DNA from: Kosmotoga arenicorallina S304
GTDB taxonomy: Bacteria; Thermotogota; Thermotogae; Petrotogales; Kosmotogaceae
Assembly (NCBI RefSeq): GCF_001636545.1
Contig: NZ_JFHK01000002.1
Location: forward strand, 186,001-250,000
Direction: 5' to 3'
Length of the DNA: 64,000 bases
The notes beneath the pieces were generated by a model. That model saw only the letters and a list, made by a program, of their open reading frames with translations, ran no database searches and was not told where the DNA came from. The position numbers and the translations under genes are program-made. Positions 1 through 7,938 of this stretch are shown piece by piece (the stretch's first letter is position 1; each line of letters begins with the position of its first letter).

Positions 1-2
1 AG

Positions 3-596
3 ATTGGATTGACCTTTGCCAGGTATTTGAGATCCTTTTTGCGACAGGACCCGGATATAATAATGGTTGGTGAAATCAGAGATAGAGAAACAGCACAATT
101 GGCTATTGAAGCGTCATTGACGGGACATCTTGTCTTTTCTACCATTCACACCAACAGCGCTGCTGGCGCTGTATCAAGGTTGATAAATATGGGTGTCGAT
201 GCTTATTTGCTGGGTGCTTCGTTGATCGGGGTCGTGGGACAAAGGCTTGTTCGAAAGTTATGCAGCAATTGCAAGGTGAAAATCCCCCTCAGGGACGAAG
301 GAGTGAAGGTTGCCAGAAAGCTATTTCCGGACAGAAATGAATTCTTTGAATTCGTTTCCGGCTCTGGCTGTACAGAATGCCGTGGGACGGGATACAAAGG
401 AAGAACCGCAATCCACGAAGTGCTGATAGTCGACGATAACATGAGGAAGTTGATAGTGAGAAATGCCTCTGATTTCGAGATAGAAAAATCAGCAAGGGAA
501 ACGGGGATGATTACGTTATACGAGGATGGGATCCTGAAAGTGGTCGAAGGGATTACCTCCGTAGAAGAAGTGAACAGAGTAGCCTTTGAAGTATGA
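3..596 (+). CDS. Type II secretion / type IV pilus assembly ATPase (GspE/PilB family), 3' part
   Basis: This is the C-terminal 197 residues of a hexameric secretion ATPase; the frame is open at the left edge, so the start lies outside the window. The family powers pilus or pseudopilus assembly at the cytoplasmic face of the inner membrane. Visible motifs are the Walker B region [12 protein letters not shown], the His box around STIHTNSA, and the zinc-binding tetracysteine arrangement CSNC followed about 45 residues later by CTEC, which is typical of GspE and PilB and missing from PilT-type retraction ATPases. The carboxy end reads [11 protein letters not shown], where this family normally ends. 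GspE and PilB cannot be told apart from this fragment. A palindrome at 601-618 and a terminator at 686-714 follow. Confidence 0.93.
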   Translation: MGLTFARYLRSFLRQDPDIIMVGEIRDRETAQLAIEASLTGHLVFSTIHTNSAAGAVSRLINMGVDAYLLGASLIGVVGQRLVRKLCSNCKVKIPLRDEGVKVARKLFPDRNEFFEFVSGSGCTECRGTGYKGRTAIHEVLIVDDNMRKLIVRNASDFEIEKSARETGMITLYEDGILKVVEGITSVEEVNRVAFEV

Positions 597-600
597 AATG

Positions 601-618
601 TTATGCAAAATTGCATAA
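601..618. repeat. 18-bp perfect palindrome (TTATGCAA-AA-TTGCATAA)
   Basis: Two 8-base arms are exact reverse complements around a 2-base centre. It begins four bases after the stop of the secretion ATPase and lies about 145 bases before the ornithine operon start. It has no T-run of its own, so it looks more like an operator or short hairpin than a terminator. The half-site TTGCA recurs in the leader of the permease gene at 33888-33908. Confidence 0.5.
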
Positions 619-685
619 TGATGTATAAATAAATATACTCGGGAAGTTTTGCGATAAAAGAATTTCAGCAACTTCTTTTGGGAAT

Positions 686-714
686 AGTGCCGTTAGATAG
701 CGGCTCTTTTTTTT
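686..714 (+). terminator. Intrinsic terminator after the secretion ATPase
   Basis: A 9-base stem (686-694 with 699-707, one T-T mismatch and one G-T pair) closes a 4-base loop and runs into eight or more T residues. It separates the secretion ATPase from the ornithine operon. Confidence 0.75.
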
Positions 715-762
715 GCTATCATTTAATAGATGTATACAAAGCAAATAGAGGAGGGAAAAGAA

Positions 763-1785
763 ATGGCTTACAGAGTTCTTGTATGGGGCCTTGGAGCTAT
801 GGGAAGTGGCATTGCGAAGAATATCATGGAGAAAGAAGACCTCAGATTGGTTGGTGCAGTTGAACGTAACACCGAGATGTTTGACAAAGATGTTGGAATT
901 GCCATTGGAGATAAAGAATACGGATGCAAGGTTTACAGTGATATTGAACTTGCTATCGAAAAGACCGAACCCGATATTGCCATTATTGCGACGAATTCAT
1001 TTGTAAAAGAGGTACTGCCGAAGATTAAGATTGTAGCCAAACATCACGTGAATATAATTACAATTGCCGAAGAAATGGCATATCCCTTCCATTCTCACCC
1101 GGAAGAATCTGAGATTATCAATAGCATAGCTGTAAAAAATGGAGTTTCTATCCTTGGAACAGGGATTAATCCGGGTTTTGTATTGGATTTGCTGATCGTG
1201 ACGCTTACCGGTGCCTGCCTGAATGTTGAAAGGATTGAAGCGCGTAGAGTTAATGACCTTTCGCCCTTTGGAAAAACTGTTATGGAAACCCAGGGAGTTG
1301 GAACAACTCCTGAGGAATTTGAAGAGGGTTTGAAAAAGGGCACTATTGTTGGCCATATTGGCTTCCAGCAATCCATCAGGATGATCGCAGATGCCCTTGG
1401 ATGGGAGCTCACAAAAATTGAAGAGATCAGGGAACCCATTATTTCAAACACCGAGAGAAAAACCCCCGTTGTTCATGTAAAACCTGGAATGGTTGCAGGA
1501 TGTAGGCATATCGGCCGCGGCTATATGGGAGACAAGAAAGTCATCGAGCTTGTCCACCCCCAGCAAATACATCCCGAGGTCGAAAACGTCGAAACAGGAG
1601 ATTACATAGATATCTACGGCGACCCGGATATCCATATGAGTATAAAACCGGAAATTCCCGGCGGAAAGGGAACGATAGCCGTTGCTACAAATATGATTCC
1701 CCATGTTGTTGAAGCTGATCCGGGGCTATTGACAATGCTTGATTTGCCTGTCCCCAGTGCTCTTTTCAAAGAAATAAAGGGGTGA
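763..1785 (+). CDS. ord: 2,4-diaminopentanoate dehydrogenase
   Basis: This enzyme oxidatively deaminates (2R,4S)-2,4-diaminopentanoate to 2-amino-4-oxopentanoate with NAD(P)+, the third step of anaerobic ornithine degradation after the racemase and the aminomutase. The 340-residue product opens with a Rossmann dinucleotide site ([17 protein letters not shown]) and resembles dihydrodipicolinate reductase-like dehydrogenases. The start is the ATG preceded by GAGGAGGGAAAAGAA; an upstream in-frame ATG at 730 has no ribosome site. It is the first of five genes with touching or overlapping ends (ord-ortA-ortB-oraS-oraE), which makes the assignment much firmer than the fold alone. Confidence 0.93.
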   Translation: MAYRVLVWGLGAMGSGIAKNIMEKEDLRLVGAVERNTEMFDKDVGIAIGDKEYGCKVYSDIELAIEKTEPDIAIIATNSFVKEVLPKIKIVAKHHVNIITIAEEMAYPFHSHPEESEIINSIAVKNGVSILGTGINPGFVLDLLIVTLTGACLNVERIEARRVNDLSPFGKTVMETQGVGTTPEEFEEGLKKGTIVGHIGFQQSIRMIADALGWELTKIEEIREPIISNTERKTPVVHVKPGMVAGCRHIGRGYMGDKKVIELVHPQQIHPEVENVETGDYIDIYGDPDIHMSIKPEIPGGKGTIAVATNMIPHVVEADPGLLTMLDLPVPSALFKEIKG

Positions 1786-1790
1786 TAACT

Positions 1791-2108
1791 TTGAAAGCCA
1801 TAAAAGGGCAATGGGTACAGATTCACGCAGTTATTCTGAAGCCAGGAGAACGTGCTCCTCAGGTGCCAGAAGACACCAAAAAGGTGCCTTTGGAGATGCG
1901 CATCAAAGGCTATCTCTTAGATGAGGAAGCCGGCATAGGCGATTCCGTATGCATTGAGACCGCCTCTGGAAGAAAAGTTGAAGGGACTCTGGTTGCCATT
2001 GAACCAGAGTACACCCATAATTTCGGAAAACACGTTCCTGTTCTTGCTGAGATCGACCGGGAATTCTCTAAATTGATGAATTCTCTGAAAGAGAGTGAAA
2101 GAAAATGA
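1791..2108 (+). CDS. ortA: 2-amino-4-oxopentanoate thiolase, small (alpha) subunit
   Basis: This is the 105-residue small subunit of the PLP-dependent thiolase that splits 2-amino-4-oxopentanoate with CoA into alanine and acetyl-CoA. The family is short, starts near GQWVQIHAVIL, and carries a conserved hydrophobic core with an ETASGR segment. The TTG at 1791 is chosen because GGGGTG lies six bases before it; the GTG at 1782 overlaps that same ribosome site. Its stop overlaps the ATG of ortB (ATGA), which suggests coupled translation of the two subunits. Confidence 0.9.
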   Translation: MKAIKGQWVQIHAVILKPGERAPQVPEDTKKVPLEMRIKGYLLDEEAGIGDSVCIETASGRKVEGTLVAIEPEYTHNFGKHVPVLAEIDREFSKLMNSLKESERK

Positions 2109-3520
2109 AAGACAGATCATATAGCGCAGTAATGGCACGAAAGAATGAAATAATGAAAGACTCGGTAGGCATTGATTACGACAAGTATAGAATTACAGAC
2201 ATAGCCTTTGATTATGAACGAATGATGGAAGAAGTGGGCTATTCTCTTGAAGAAGTGGAAGAGATACAGCGCGAGACTGGTGTTGGAAATACCCCTTTAA
2301 TTGAGCTAAAAAACATCACAAAACTTGTAAGGCAAATATCAGCCTCTGGGAGGGGCGCGAGGATATTTCTGAAGGATGAAGCTGCCAACCCATCGGGAAG
2401 TTTTAAAGATAGACGGGCTTCCATAAGTGTTTATAAAGCGAAGGAACTGGGTTTTAAAGGGGTTATTGCAGCGACCAGCGGAAACTACGGCGCAGCGGTG
2501 GCGTCCCAGGCAGCAAAAAGAGGATTGAAGTGCATTGTCGTTCAAGAAACTTTTGACAGCAGAGGTATTGGCCAGCCTGAAATACTGGAAAAGGGCAGAG
2601 CATGCGAAGCTTATGGCGCTGAGGTGGTTCAGCTCACTGTTGGTCCTGAGCTTTTTTACTATTTTTTGCTTCTCCTCGAAGAAACTGGATTTTTCAACGC
2701 CTCTTTATATACCCCGTACGGCATAGCTGGAGTTGAAACATTGGGTTATGAGCTTTCAAAGCAATGTAGAAACCTTACAGGGAAAGACCCTGACTATGTT
2801 GTTGTTACCCATGCTGGAGGCGGCAACCTCACGGGTACGGCGAGAGGCTTGCGTAAGGCTGGCGCTTACGAAACAAAAGTAGTTGGGGCAAGTGTGAATT
2901 TGAGTGGTTTGCACATGGCAAGCGATAGAGATTTCAACAGGAAATCTTTCACGACAGGGCATACCGGATTCGGTATTCCTTTCGCGGTGTATCCAGATAG
3001 GTCAGACGTCCCCAGGAATGCAGCCAGAGTGCTGCGTTATATGGACCGGTATCTTCTCGTAAGTCAGGGTGAAGTTTTTTATGTTACGGAAATGCTGGCG
3101 CGGCTTGAAGGTATGCTGCGCGGACCTGCTGGAAACACTTCATTGACAGCTGCTATAAGCCTTGCCAGGGAGCTGCCTGAAGATGCCGTCGTGGTGGTTC
3201 AGGAGACCGAATACACTGGTGCGGGAAAATTACCCAGCGCACAGCTTTCCTTTGCTATCGAAAACGGTGTCGAAGTTCTTAGAGGCGATCCTTTTGTTTT
3301 GGATAAACCCGGAAAGAGGATTGTCATTCCTGAAAAACCTGAGCAAATCAAAGCAATGGATTTTCCCCTTGACAGGTTGCGCAAGTCCTATCTAAAGGAA
3401 CTCGTGAAGAGAGGTTATCATAAGTTAGCAGAGGAAGATTTGAAATTCCTTTCTGTTGACTTGCGGCTCAACGAAGATAAGATCGTAGAAATGTTCGAGG
3501 AGGTACTGAATAATGGCTGA
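2105..3520 (+). CDS. ortB: 2-amino-4-oxopentanoate thiolase, PLP (beta) subunit
   Basis: This 471-residue protein is a fold-type II PLP enzyme related to threonine synthase and cysteine synthase. The cofactor lysine is expected at residue 101 in NPSGSFKDRRAS, and a glycine-rich phosphate loop is seen in ATSGNYGAAVASQ. With OrtA it performs the thiolytic cleavage that yields D-alanine and acetyl-CoA, the energy-conserving end of the pathway. The start ATG overlaps the ortA stop. The 3' end overlaps oraS by eight bases. Alone it could be mistaken for a threonine synthase; the ord/ortA/oraSE neighbours decide it. Confidence 0.94.
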   Translation: MKDRSYSAVMARKNEIMKDSVGIDYDKYRITDIAFDYERMMEEVGYSLEEVEEIQRETGVGNTPLIELKNITKLVRQISASGRGARIFLKDEAANPSGSFKDRRASISVYKAKELGFKGVIAATSGNYGAAVASQAAKRGLKCIVVQETFDSRGIGQPEILEKGRACEAYGAEVVQLTVGPELFYYFLLLLEETGFFNASLYTPYGIAGVETLGYELSKQCRNLTGKDPDYVVVTHAGGGNLTGTARGLRKAGAYETKVVGASVNLSGLHMASDRDFNRKSFTTGHTGFGIPFAVYPDRSDVPRNAARVLRYMDRYLLVSQGEVFYVTEMLARLEGMLRGPAGNTSLTAAISLARELPEDAVVVVQETEYTGAGKLPSAQLSFAIENGVEVLRGDPFVLDKPGKRIVIPEKPEQIKAMDFPLDRLRKSYLKELVKRGYHKLAEEDLKFLSVDLRLNEDKIVEMFEEVLNNG

Positions 3521-3884
3521 AATGAGAAAAGATGATTTTTTGCAGAGAAGCAATCATCTTCAAAACATGACCGATGAAGAGCTTGATAGATATTTTTGGG
3601 AACTGGCCGAAAAGATTGTGGATCCTTTGATTGAGCTCGCAAGAACTCATACCAGTCCATCTATCGAACGCTCTGTTCTTTTGAGAATGGGTTTTAACAG
3701 CTTTGAGGCGAGAGCAATTGTAGAAAAGGTCTTTGACCTCGGATTGCTTGGAAAGGGTGCAGGGCATATTGTATACAGGGCGGCCTCTGAATTGAGAAAG
3801 CCAGTCCTTGAAACCGGCAAAGAACTTGCCTCCGGAGAGCACTGGGATATTATTGAAAGGCTCTTCAAGGGGGTGAAAGAATGA
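3513..3884 (+). CDS. oraS: D-ornithine 4,5-aminomutase, small subunit
   Basis: This 123-residue small subunit pairs with OraE in the adenosylcobalamin- and PLP-dependent migration of the terminal amino group of D-ornithine, giving 2,4-diaminopentanoate. It is mostly helical and acidic, of the usual size for OraS. AGGAGG lies eight bases before the ATG, inside the end of ortB, and the stop overlaps the start of oraE (ATGA). Evidence for function is size, the fit to family features and its position directly before oraE. Confidence 0.92.
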   Translation: MAEMRKDDFLQRSNHLQNMTDEELDRYFWELAEKIVDPLIELARTHTSPSIERSVLLRMGFNSFEARAIVEKVFDLGLLGKGAGHIVYRAASELRKPVLETGKELASGEHWDIIERLFKGVKE

Positions 3885-6073
3885 CCTTGAAACCCAATGA
3901 AAAGCTCAAAGTAGAAGAAATACTGAAGGATCTTGAACATTATCGCCCAAGGAGAAGAGGCTGGAGCTGGAGGAAGCCACTTCCTGGAGGTACAAAAGTG
4001 GGCTATTTTGAATATGATCAGATCTCTGAACCTTTGCAAAACAGCATCCCTTTACCAGCAGCACATTATTTTGGAAACATAGATCCACAGCCAGACCCTG
4101 TCATAACTTCTGAAATAGCTTCGGGGAGATTTGAAGATGATATTAGGCGCATGAGGATGGCTGCCTGGCATGGCGCTGACCACATCATGGTCATTCGAAC
4201 CCTGGGGCAAAGCCATATGGATGGGCTTATAGAAGGCACTCCCGAAGGGATCGGTGGCATCCCTATAACCCGAAAACAATTGCGTGCAACAAGAAAAGCC
4301 CTTGATATTATTGAAGATGAAGTGGGCAGGCCTATTAATTTTCATAGCTACGTGAGTGGAGTTGCAGGACCGGAAATTGCAGTTCTTTTCGCCGAAGAAG
4401 GGGTTAATGGCGCTCATCAAGACCCTCAGTATAATGTCCTTTATAGAGGTATAAACCCTATTAGATCCTTTGTCGATGCCGCTGTTGCAAAAAAAATCAT
4501 GGCATGGGCGGGCATTTTACAGATAGATGGGGCGCACAATGCCAACGCATCGGCGAAAATGGCCTGGAAAGTAATGCCTGAGCTTTTAGTTCAGCATGCG
4601 ATAAACTGTATCTTCTCTGTTAAAGCGGGCATGAAAAAAGAAAATATTGCCCTTTCCACAGTTCCACCTGTGGTTTCTCCCGCTCCTGAATTCAAAATGA
4701 ATTTCATATACGCCCTGACTGTCAGGGAACTCTTCAAAGATTACAAATTCAGGGCGCAGATGAATACGCGCTATATTGAATCGGATCTTTTCGATGCTAC
4801 GCGTATACATGTCCTTGATACCCTGATTTCAAGATTGACAAAGGCCGATCTCCAATCAACTATCACCCCTGATGAAGGCAGAAATGTCCCCTGGCACATA
4901 AACTCAATAAGAGGTGTGGAAACGGCAAAGCATACCTTGCTGGCCCTTGATGGAATAAAGGGCCTGCTGAAAGTAAATGAAGAAACTGTGAGACCAAAAA
5001 TAAGGGAACTGAAAATGCGTGCAATATTGTTTATGGAAGAAATGCTGGAGATCGGTGGATACTTTGAGGCTGCGGAAAAGGGCTTTTTTGTTGATAACGG
5101 CTATTACCCCGAACGAATGGGAGATGGAATTGCCAGACCTAAAGATGTTGGTATTGGCGCTGGCAGTGTTGTTGCAAGGGAGCCTGACTACTTCGCCCCG
5201 GTTTGTGAGCATTTTGGCTATAACAATCTGCCAAAAAACCTTGAAAAGCCCTGTGATCTTATAGGAGGTTGTACTTTCCATAACCCTGATAAAATACAGT
5301 TCATAGATGAGCTTGATGAACGCGACAACGTTTATCTCAGATTGGAGAAGGTCATTGAAGAACGGGAAGAAGGGCTTCTCGCACCTGAGGTGGAATGGTG
5401 GCAGGACGGCTGGATACAGCTGGATATGACCATACCTGATGACGAACCTCATGCAGAGGCAGCCGCAATAGCTATCGCAAAGAAATTAGGGCTCCAAGAG
5501 CCTACGGTTATAAGCAAAACCCTGCTTCACCCGAGTGAAGGCACATACGTGGAACTCAAAGCAAAAGTTCCCTTTAAGCTGAAGCGTGAAGAACTCACAT
5601 TGCCTGAAAAACCTAAAACCCTGCCGGAAGAGGAAATAAGCGAGTTCATCTCGAAACATCCCATGAAGGTCGTTGCCGGTACAGCTGGCAACGATGAACA
5701 TTCAGTGGGAATTAGAGAGATTCTGGATATCAAACACGGAGGCATTGAGAAGTTCGGTATAAAGTATACTTATCTTGGCACAAGCGTTCCACCGGAGAAA
5801 TTCATAGATGCGGCAATCGAAATCGGGGCTGATGCCATTTTAGTTTCCACGATAATAACCCACAATGATGTTCACGTTGAAAATATGAAAAAGATTCACG
5901 AACTGGCGATTGAAAAAGGGATCAGAGACAAAATAATTTTGATAGCCGGTGGTACCCAGATTAATAACGATTTGGCAGTAAGCTGTGGAATGGATGCTGG
6001 TTTTGGGCGTGGAACAAAGGGTATTCATGTTGCGAGTTTTCTTGTTAAGAGAAAAAGAGAAATGATTAAGTAA
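3881..6073 (+). CDS. oraE: D-ornithine 4,5-aminomutase, large subunit (B12/PLP)
   Basis: This 730-residue catalytic subunit has a long TIM-barrel part followed by a cobalamin-binding Rossmann domain from about residue 595. The B12 signature D-x-H-x-x-G is present as DEHSVG, with the cobalt-ligating His at 607. Lys618 lies eleven residues further on, the spacing known between axial His and PLP-binding Lys in ornithine 4,5- and lysine 5,6-aminomutases, so both cofactor residues appear intact. It is the last gene of the operon and is followed by a strong terminator. No ornithine racemase and no aminomutase-reactivating chaperone is encoded next to it, although clostridial clusters often include them. 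Confidence 0.96.
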   Translation: MTLKPNEKLKVEEILKDLEHYRPRRRGWSWRKPLPGGTKVGYFEYDQISEPLQNSIPLPAAHYFGNIDPQPDPVITSEIASGRFEDDIRRMRMAAWHGADHIMVIRTLGQSHMDGLIEGTPEGIGGIPITRKQLRATRKALDIIEDEVGRPINFHSYVSGVAGPEIAVLFAEEGVNGAHQDPQYNVLYRGINPIRSFVDAAVAKKIMAWAGILQIDGAHNANASAKMAWKVMPELLVQHAINCIFSVKAGMKKENIALSTVPPVVSPAPEFKMNFIYALTVRELFKDYKFRAQMNTRYIESDLFDATRIHVLDTLISRLTKADLQSTITPDEGRNVPWHINSIRGVETAKHTLLALDGIKGLLKVNEETVRPKIRELKMRAILFMEEMLEIGGYFEAAEKGFFVDNGYYPERMGDGIARPKDVGIGAGSVVAREPDYFAPVCEHFGYNNLPKNLEKPCDLIGGCTFHNPDKIQFIDELDERDNVYLRLEKVIEEREEGLLAPEVEWWQDGWIQLDMTIPDDEPHAEAAAIAIAKKLGLQEPTVISKTLLHPSEGTYVELKAKVPFKLKREELTLPEKPKTLPEEEISEFISKHPMKVVAGTAGNDEHSVGIREILDIKHGGIEKFGIKYTYLGTSVPPEKFIDAAIEIGADAILVSTIITHNDVHVENMKKIHELAIEKGIRDKIILIAGGTQINNDLAVSCGMDAGFGRGTKGIHVASFLVKRKREMIK

Positions 6074-6088
6074 CAACCGCAAGCTTTC

Positions 6089-6117
6089 GGGAGTGGCAAA
6101 GCCACTCCCTTTTCTTT
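6089..6117 (+). terminator. Intrinsic terminator of the ornithine operon
   Basis: A perfect 9-bp stem (GGGAGTGGC with GCCACTCCC) closes an AAA loop and is followed by a T-rich tract. It starts 15 bases after the oraE stop. Confidence 0.9.
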
Positions 6118-6151
6118 ATAATAAATATAAAACAACAACGGAGGAATAGTT

Positions 6152-7108
6152 TTGACAATTGAGGAACGTATAAATTCCACGATTTCGGAAATTAAAGGTA
6201 TAAGCAAAAAATTAGTGGTTGCCTTTTCCGGCGGGAAAGACAGCACTCTGGTAGCAACTCTTTCAAGGGAAGCCCTGGGAAAGGAAAACGTTAAATTATT
6301 GAATGTATGTTTCGGCCCTTATAGTTATAGCCGTGGTCTTGAAATAGTCATAAACCTCGCTGAAAAGTTAGATCTCGACCTTATGTTCACTGCCGCTTAC
6401 GAAGATCAAGAAGAAATATGGAAATATGGACCTTCATGCAATAGGTGCACTAAACTCGCTAAGTTCAACGCGGTGTTGAAATCGACCACTTCCATTATTG
6501 CCACAGGCGCAAACCTATCCGATACCTGGGGACAAACCGGAATTGCTTTGAAAGAACGATTGTATGCTCCGATCAGAGATTGGTCAAAAAATGAGATTAA
6601 CGAAGCCCTGAAATATTTTTCCGTTGAAGTACCGCGCATTGGCGAAGCACCAATCAGAGAAGGCTGCAAATTGAAGCACTTATTAAAGATGATGGCTAAC
6701 CCTTCTTATCACGGACAGGCAGTGGCAATATCAAATGAAATCCTTCTTGATCATCTAAGTGATTTTCCTCATGAGATGGCAAATGTGAAGATAATTGGTC
6801 CATTATCGCGAAATATCGCACTGGTAAACGTATTACCGATGCCTTCTGATTCTAAAAGAGATTCGATCGCAAAAGCTCTGAAAAAAACTGGTATCATTGA
6901 CACTGTGCACTGGGTCGATAAGCCTATAAAAGTGATTATTTCCGCAAATCCCGGTATTTTCAACAATGAATCTTCGAAGAAGTGGATACTGAAGGGTAGA
7001 CTACAACCTGAATTTGCGGCTCCTATAAGCGCTGAGTGGATCGAATCAAGAAACAGAAGGCTTGCGACTTTTCAGATAATAGATTACACTCCGGAGGTGG
7101 ATCGATGA
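6152..7108 (+). CDS. PP-loop superfamily ATPase (adenine nucleotide alpha hydrolase-like)
   Basis: This 318-residue protein carries the ATP-pyrophosphatase P-loop SGGKDSTLVA near residue 26 and a cysteine pair in GPSCNRCTKLAKF near residue 96, an arrangement seen in sulfur-transfer and tRNA-modifying PP-loop enzymes such as LarE and TtcA relatives. Members adenylate a substrate and transfer sulfur or nitrogen; the substrate cannot be named here. The TTG start has GGAGGAATAG in front of it. The stop overlaps the next ATG, so it forms a unit with the HAD phosphatase and lnt. A LarE-like or predicted-ATPase role is possible; I do not assign a symbol. Confidence 0.75.
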   Translation: MTIEERINSTISEIKGISKKLVVAFSGGKDSTLVATLSREALGKENVKLLNVCFGPYSYSRGLEIVINLAEKLDLDLMFTAAYEDQEEIWKYGPSCNRCTKLAKFNAVLKSTTSIIATGANLSDTWGQTGIALKERLYAPIRDWSKNEINEALKYFSVEVPRIGEAPIREGCKLKHLLKMMANPSYHGQAVAISNEILLDHLSDFPHEMANVKIIGPLSRNIALVNVLPMPSDSKRDSIAKALKKTGIIDTVHWVDKPIKVIISANPGIFNNESSKKWILKGRLQPEFAAPISAEWIESRNRRLATFQIIDYTPEVDR

Positions 7109-7938
7109 TCAAGCTTATAATAATAGACCTTGATGGAACTCTGCTTGATGAAAACAAAGAAATAAGCAATTTTAACTGGAAGAGCCTTAAAAAGGCTATG
7201 GAATGCGGGGTAGCAGTAACAATTTCTACGGGCAGGAGCTATATCTCCGCAAAAGACTATATTGAGCATCTTGGCCTTGAAGTCCCGGTTTCTTTCCAGA
7301 ACGGTGCTCTTATCCTAAAACAGCAGTTGAGACAAATGAACGTGCTTCGTGAAGTGCTTTTGCCTGCTGATCACGCAATAGAAATTGTGAACAGAGCCAG
7401 AGAAGAAGGCGTACCCTATATAATTTTTCGGGATTTCTTCGAATCCCCCGATATGTATATGGAATTTGTGCCGGATTCGCCATATAGAAGTTACTATGAA
7501 AACAACAAATTCAGGATAAAAACCGTTAAAGACCCTCTGCAGTATATCAAGAGTGAAGGCATTCCAGAAATCGCTCTAGAGGGACCCGAAGATAAGATAA
7601 TAAAGGTTGTTGAAAGCCTCGGCATAAATGGTAATGTTTCAATAATAAAAAACAACAAGCTGGGAGAACACGCTTTTTACGAATTTTTTGGACCGGATGT
7701 TAGAAAAGCAAGCAGTTTGAACTTTTTGATGAAGTACTTCAACGTCGATTCCGAAGAAGTCGCGTATATTGGTGATAACTTCAACGACATAGATGTCATG
7801 GAGAAAGTAGGGCTGCCGATAGCAATGGCAAATGCCCCGGAAGAAGTTAAAAGATACGCTAAATACATAACAGAGAGGGACAATCATTCTCATGGCGTTG
7901 CAGAAGCCGTCACGAAAATACTGGAAGGAGAGATTTGA
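7105..7938 (+). CDS. Cof-type HAD-superfamily phosphatase
   Basis: This 277-residue HAD hydrolase belongs to the Cof/IIB group, which usually dephosphorylates sugar phosphates, nucleotides or FMN and PLP. Motif I is IIDLDGTLLDE at residue 6, motif II is the TISTGRSY segment, and motif IV is IGDNFNDIDVM near residue 220, followed by MANAPEEVK. The cap sits between motifs II and III. The ATG at 7105 is preceded by GGAGGTGG; an earlier in-frame start at 7036 has no ribosome site and lies inside the upstream gene. Both ends overlap neighbours (ATGA and TGATG), indicating one operon. Substrate unknown. Confidence 0.9.
   Translation: MIKLIIIDLDGTLLDENKEISNFNWKSLKKAMECGVAVTISTGRSYISAKDYIEHLGLEVPVSFQNGALILKQQLRQMNVLREVLLPADHAIEIVNRAREEGVPYIIFRDFFESPDMYMEFVPDSPYRSYYENNKFRIKTVKDPLQYIKSEGIPEIALEGPEDKIIKVVESLGINGNVSIIKNNKLGEHAFYEFFGPDVRKASSLNFLMKYFNVDSEEVAYIGDNFNDIDVMEKVGLPIAMANAPEEVKRYAKYITERDNHSHGVAEAVTKILEGEI

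Noticed and set aside
2105-3520. Threonine synthase
   Set aside because: The fold is shared, but the position between ortA and oraS and the companion small subunit make the thiolase beta subunit the better call.
4904-5452. 182-codon open frame on the minus strand within oraE
   Set aside because: The oraE frame has all cofactor motifs; the antisense frame shows no domain and no upstream signals.
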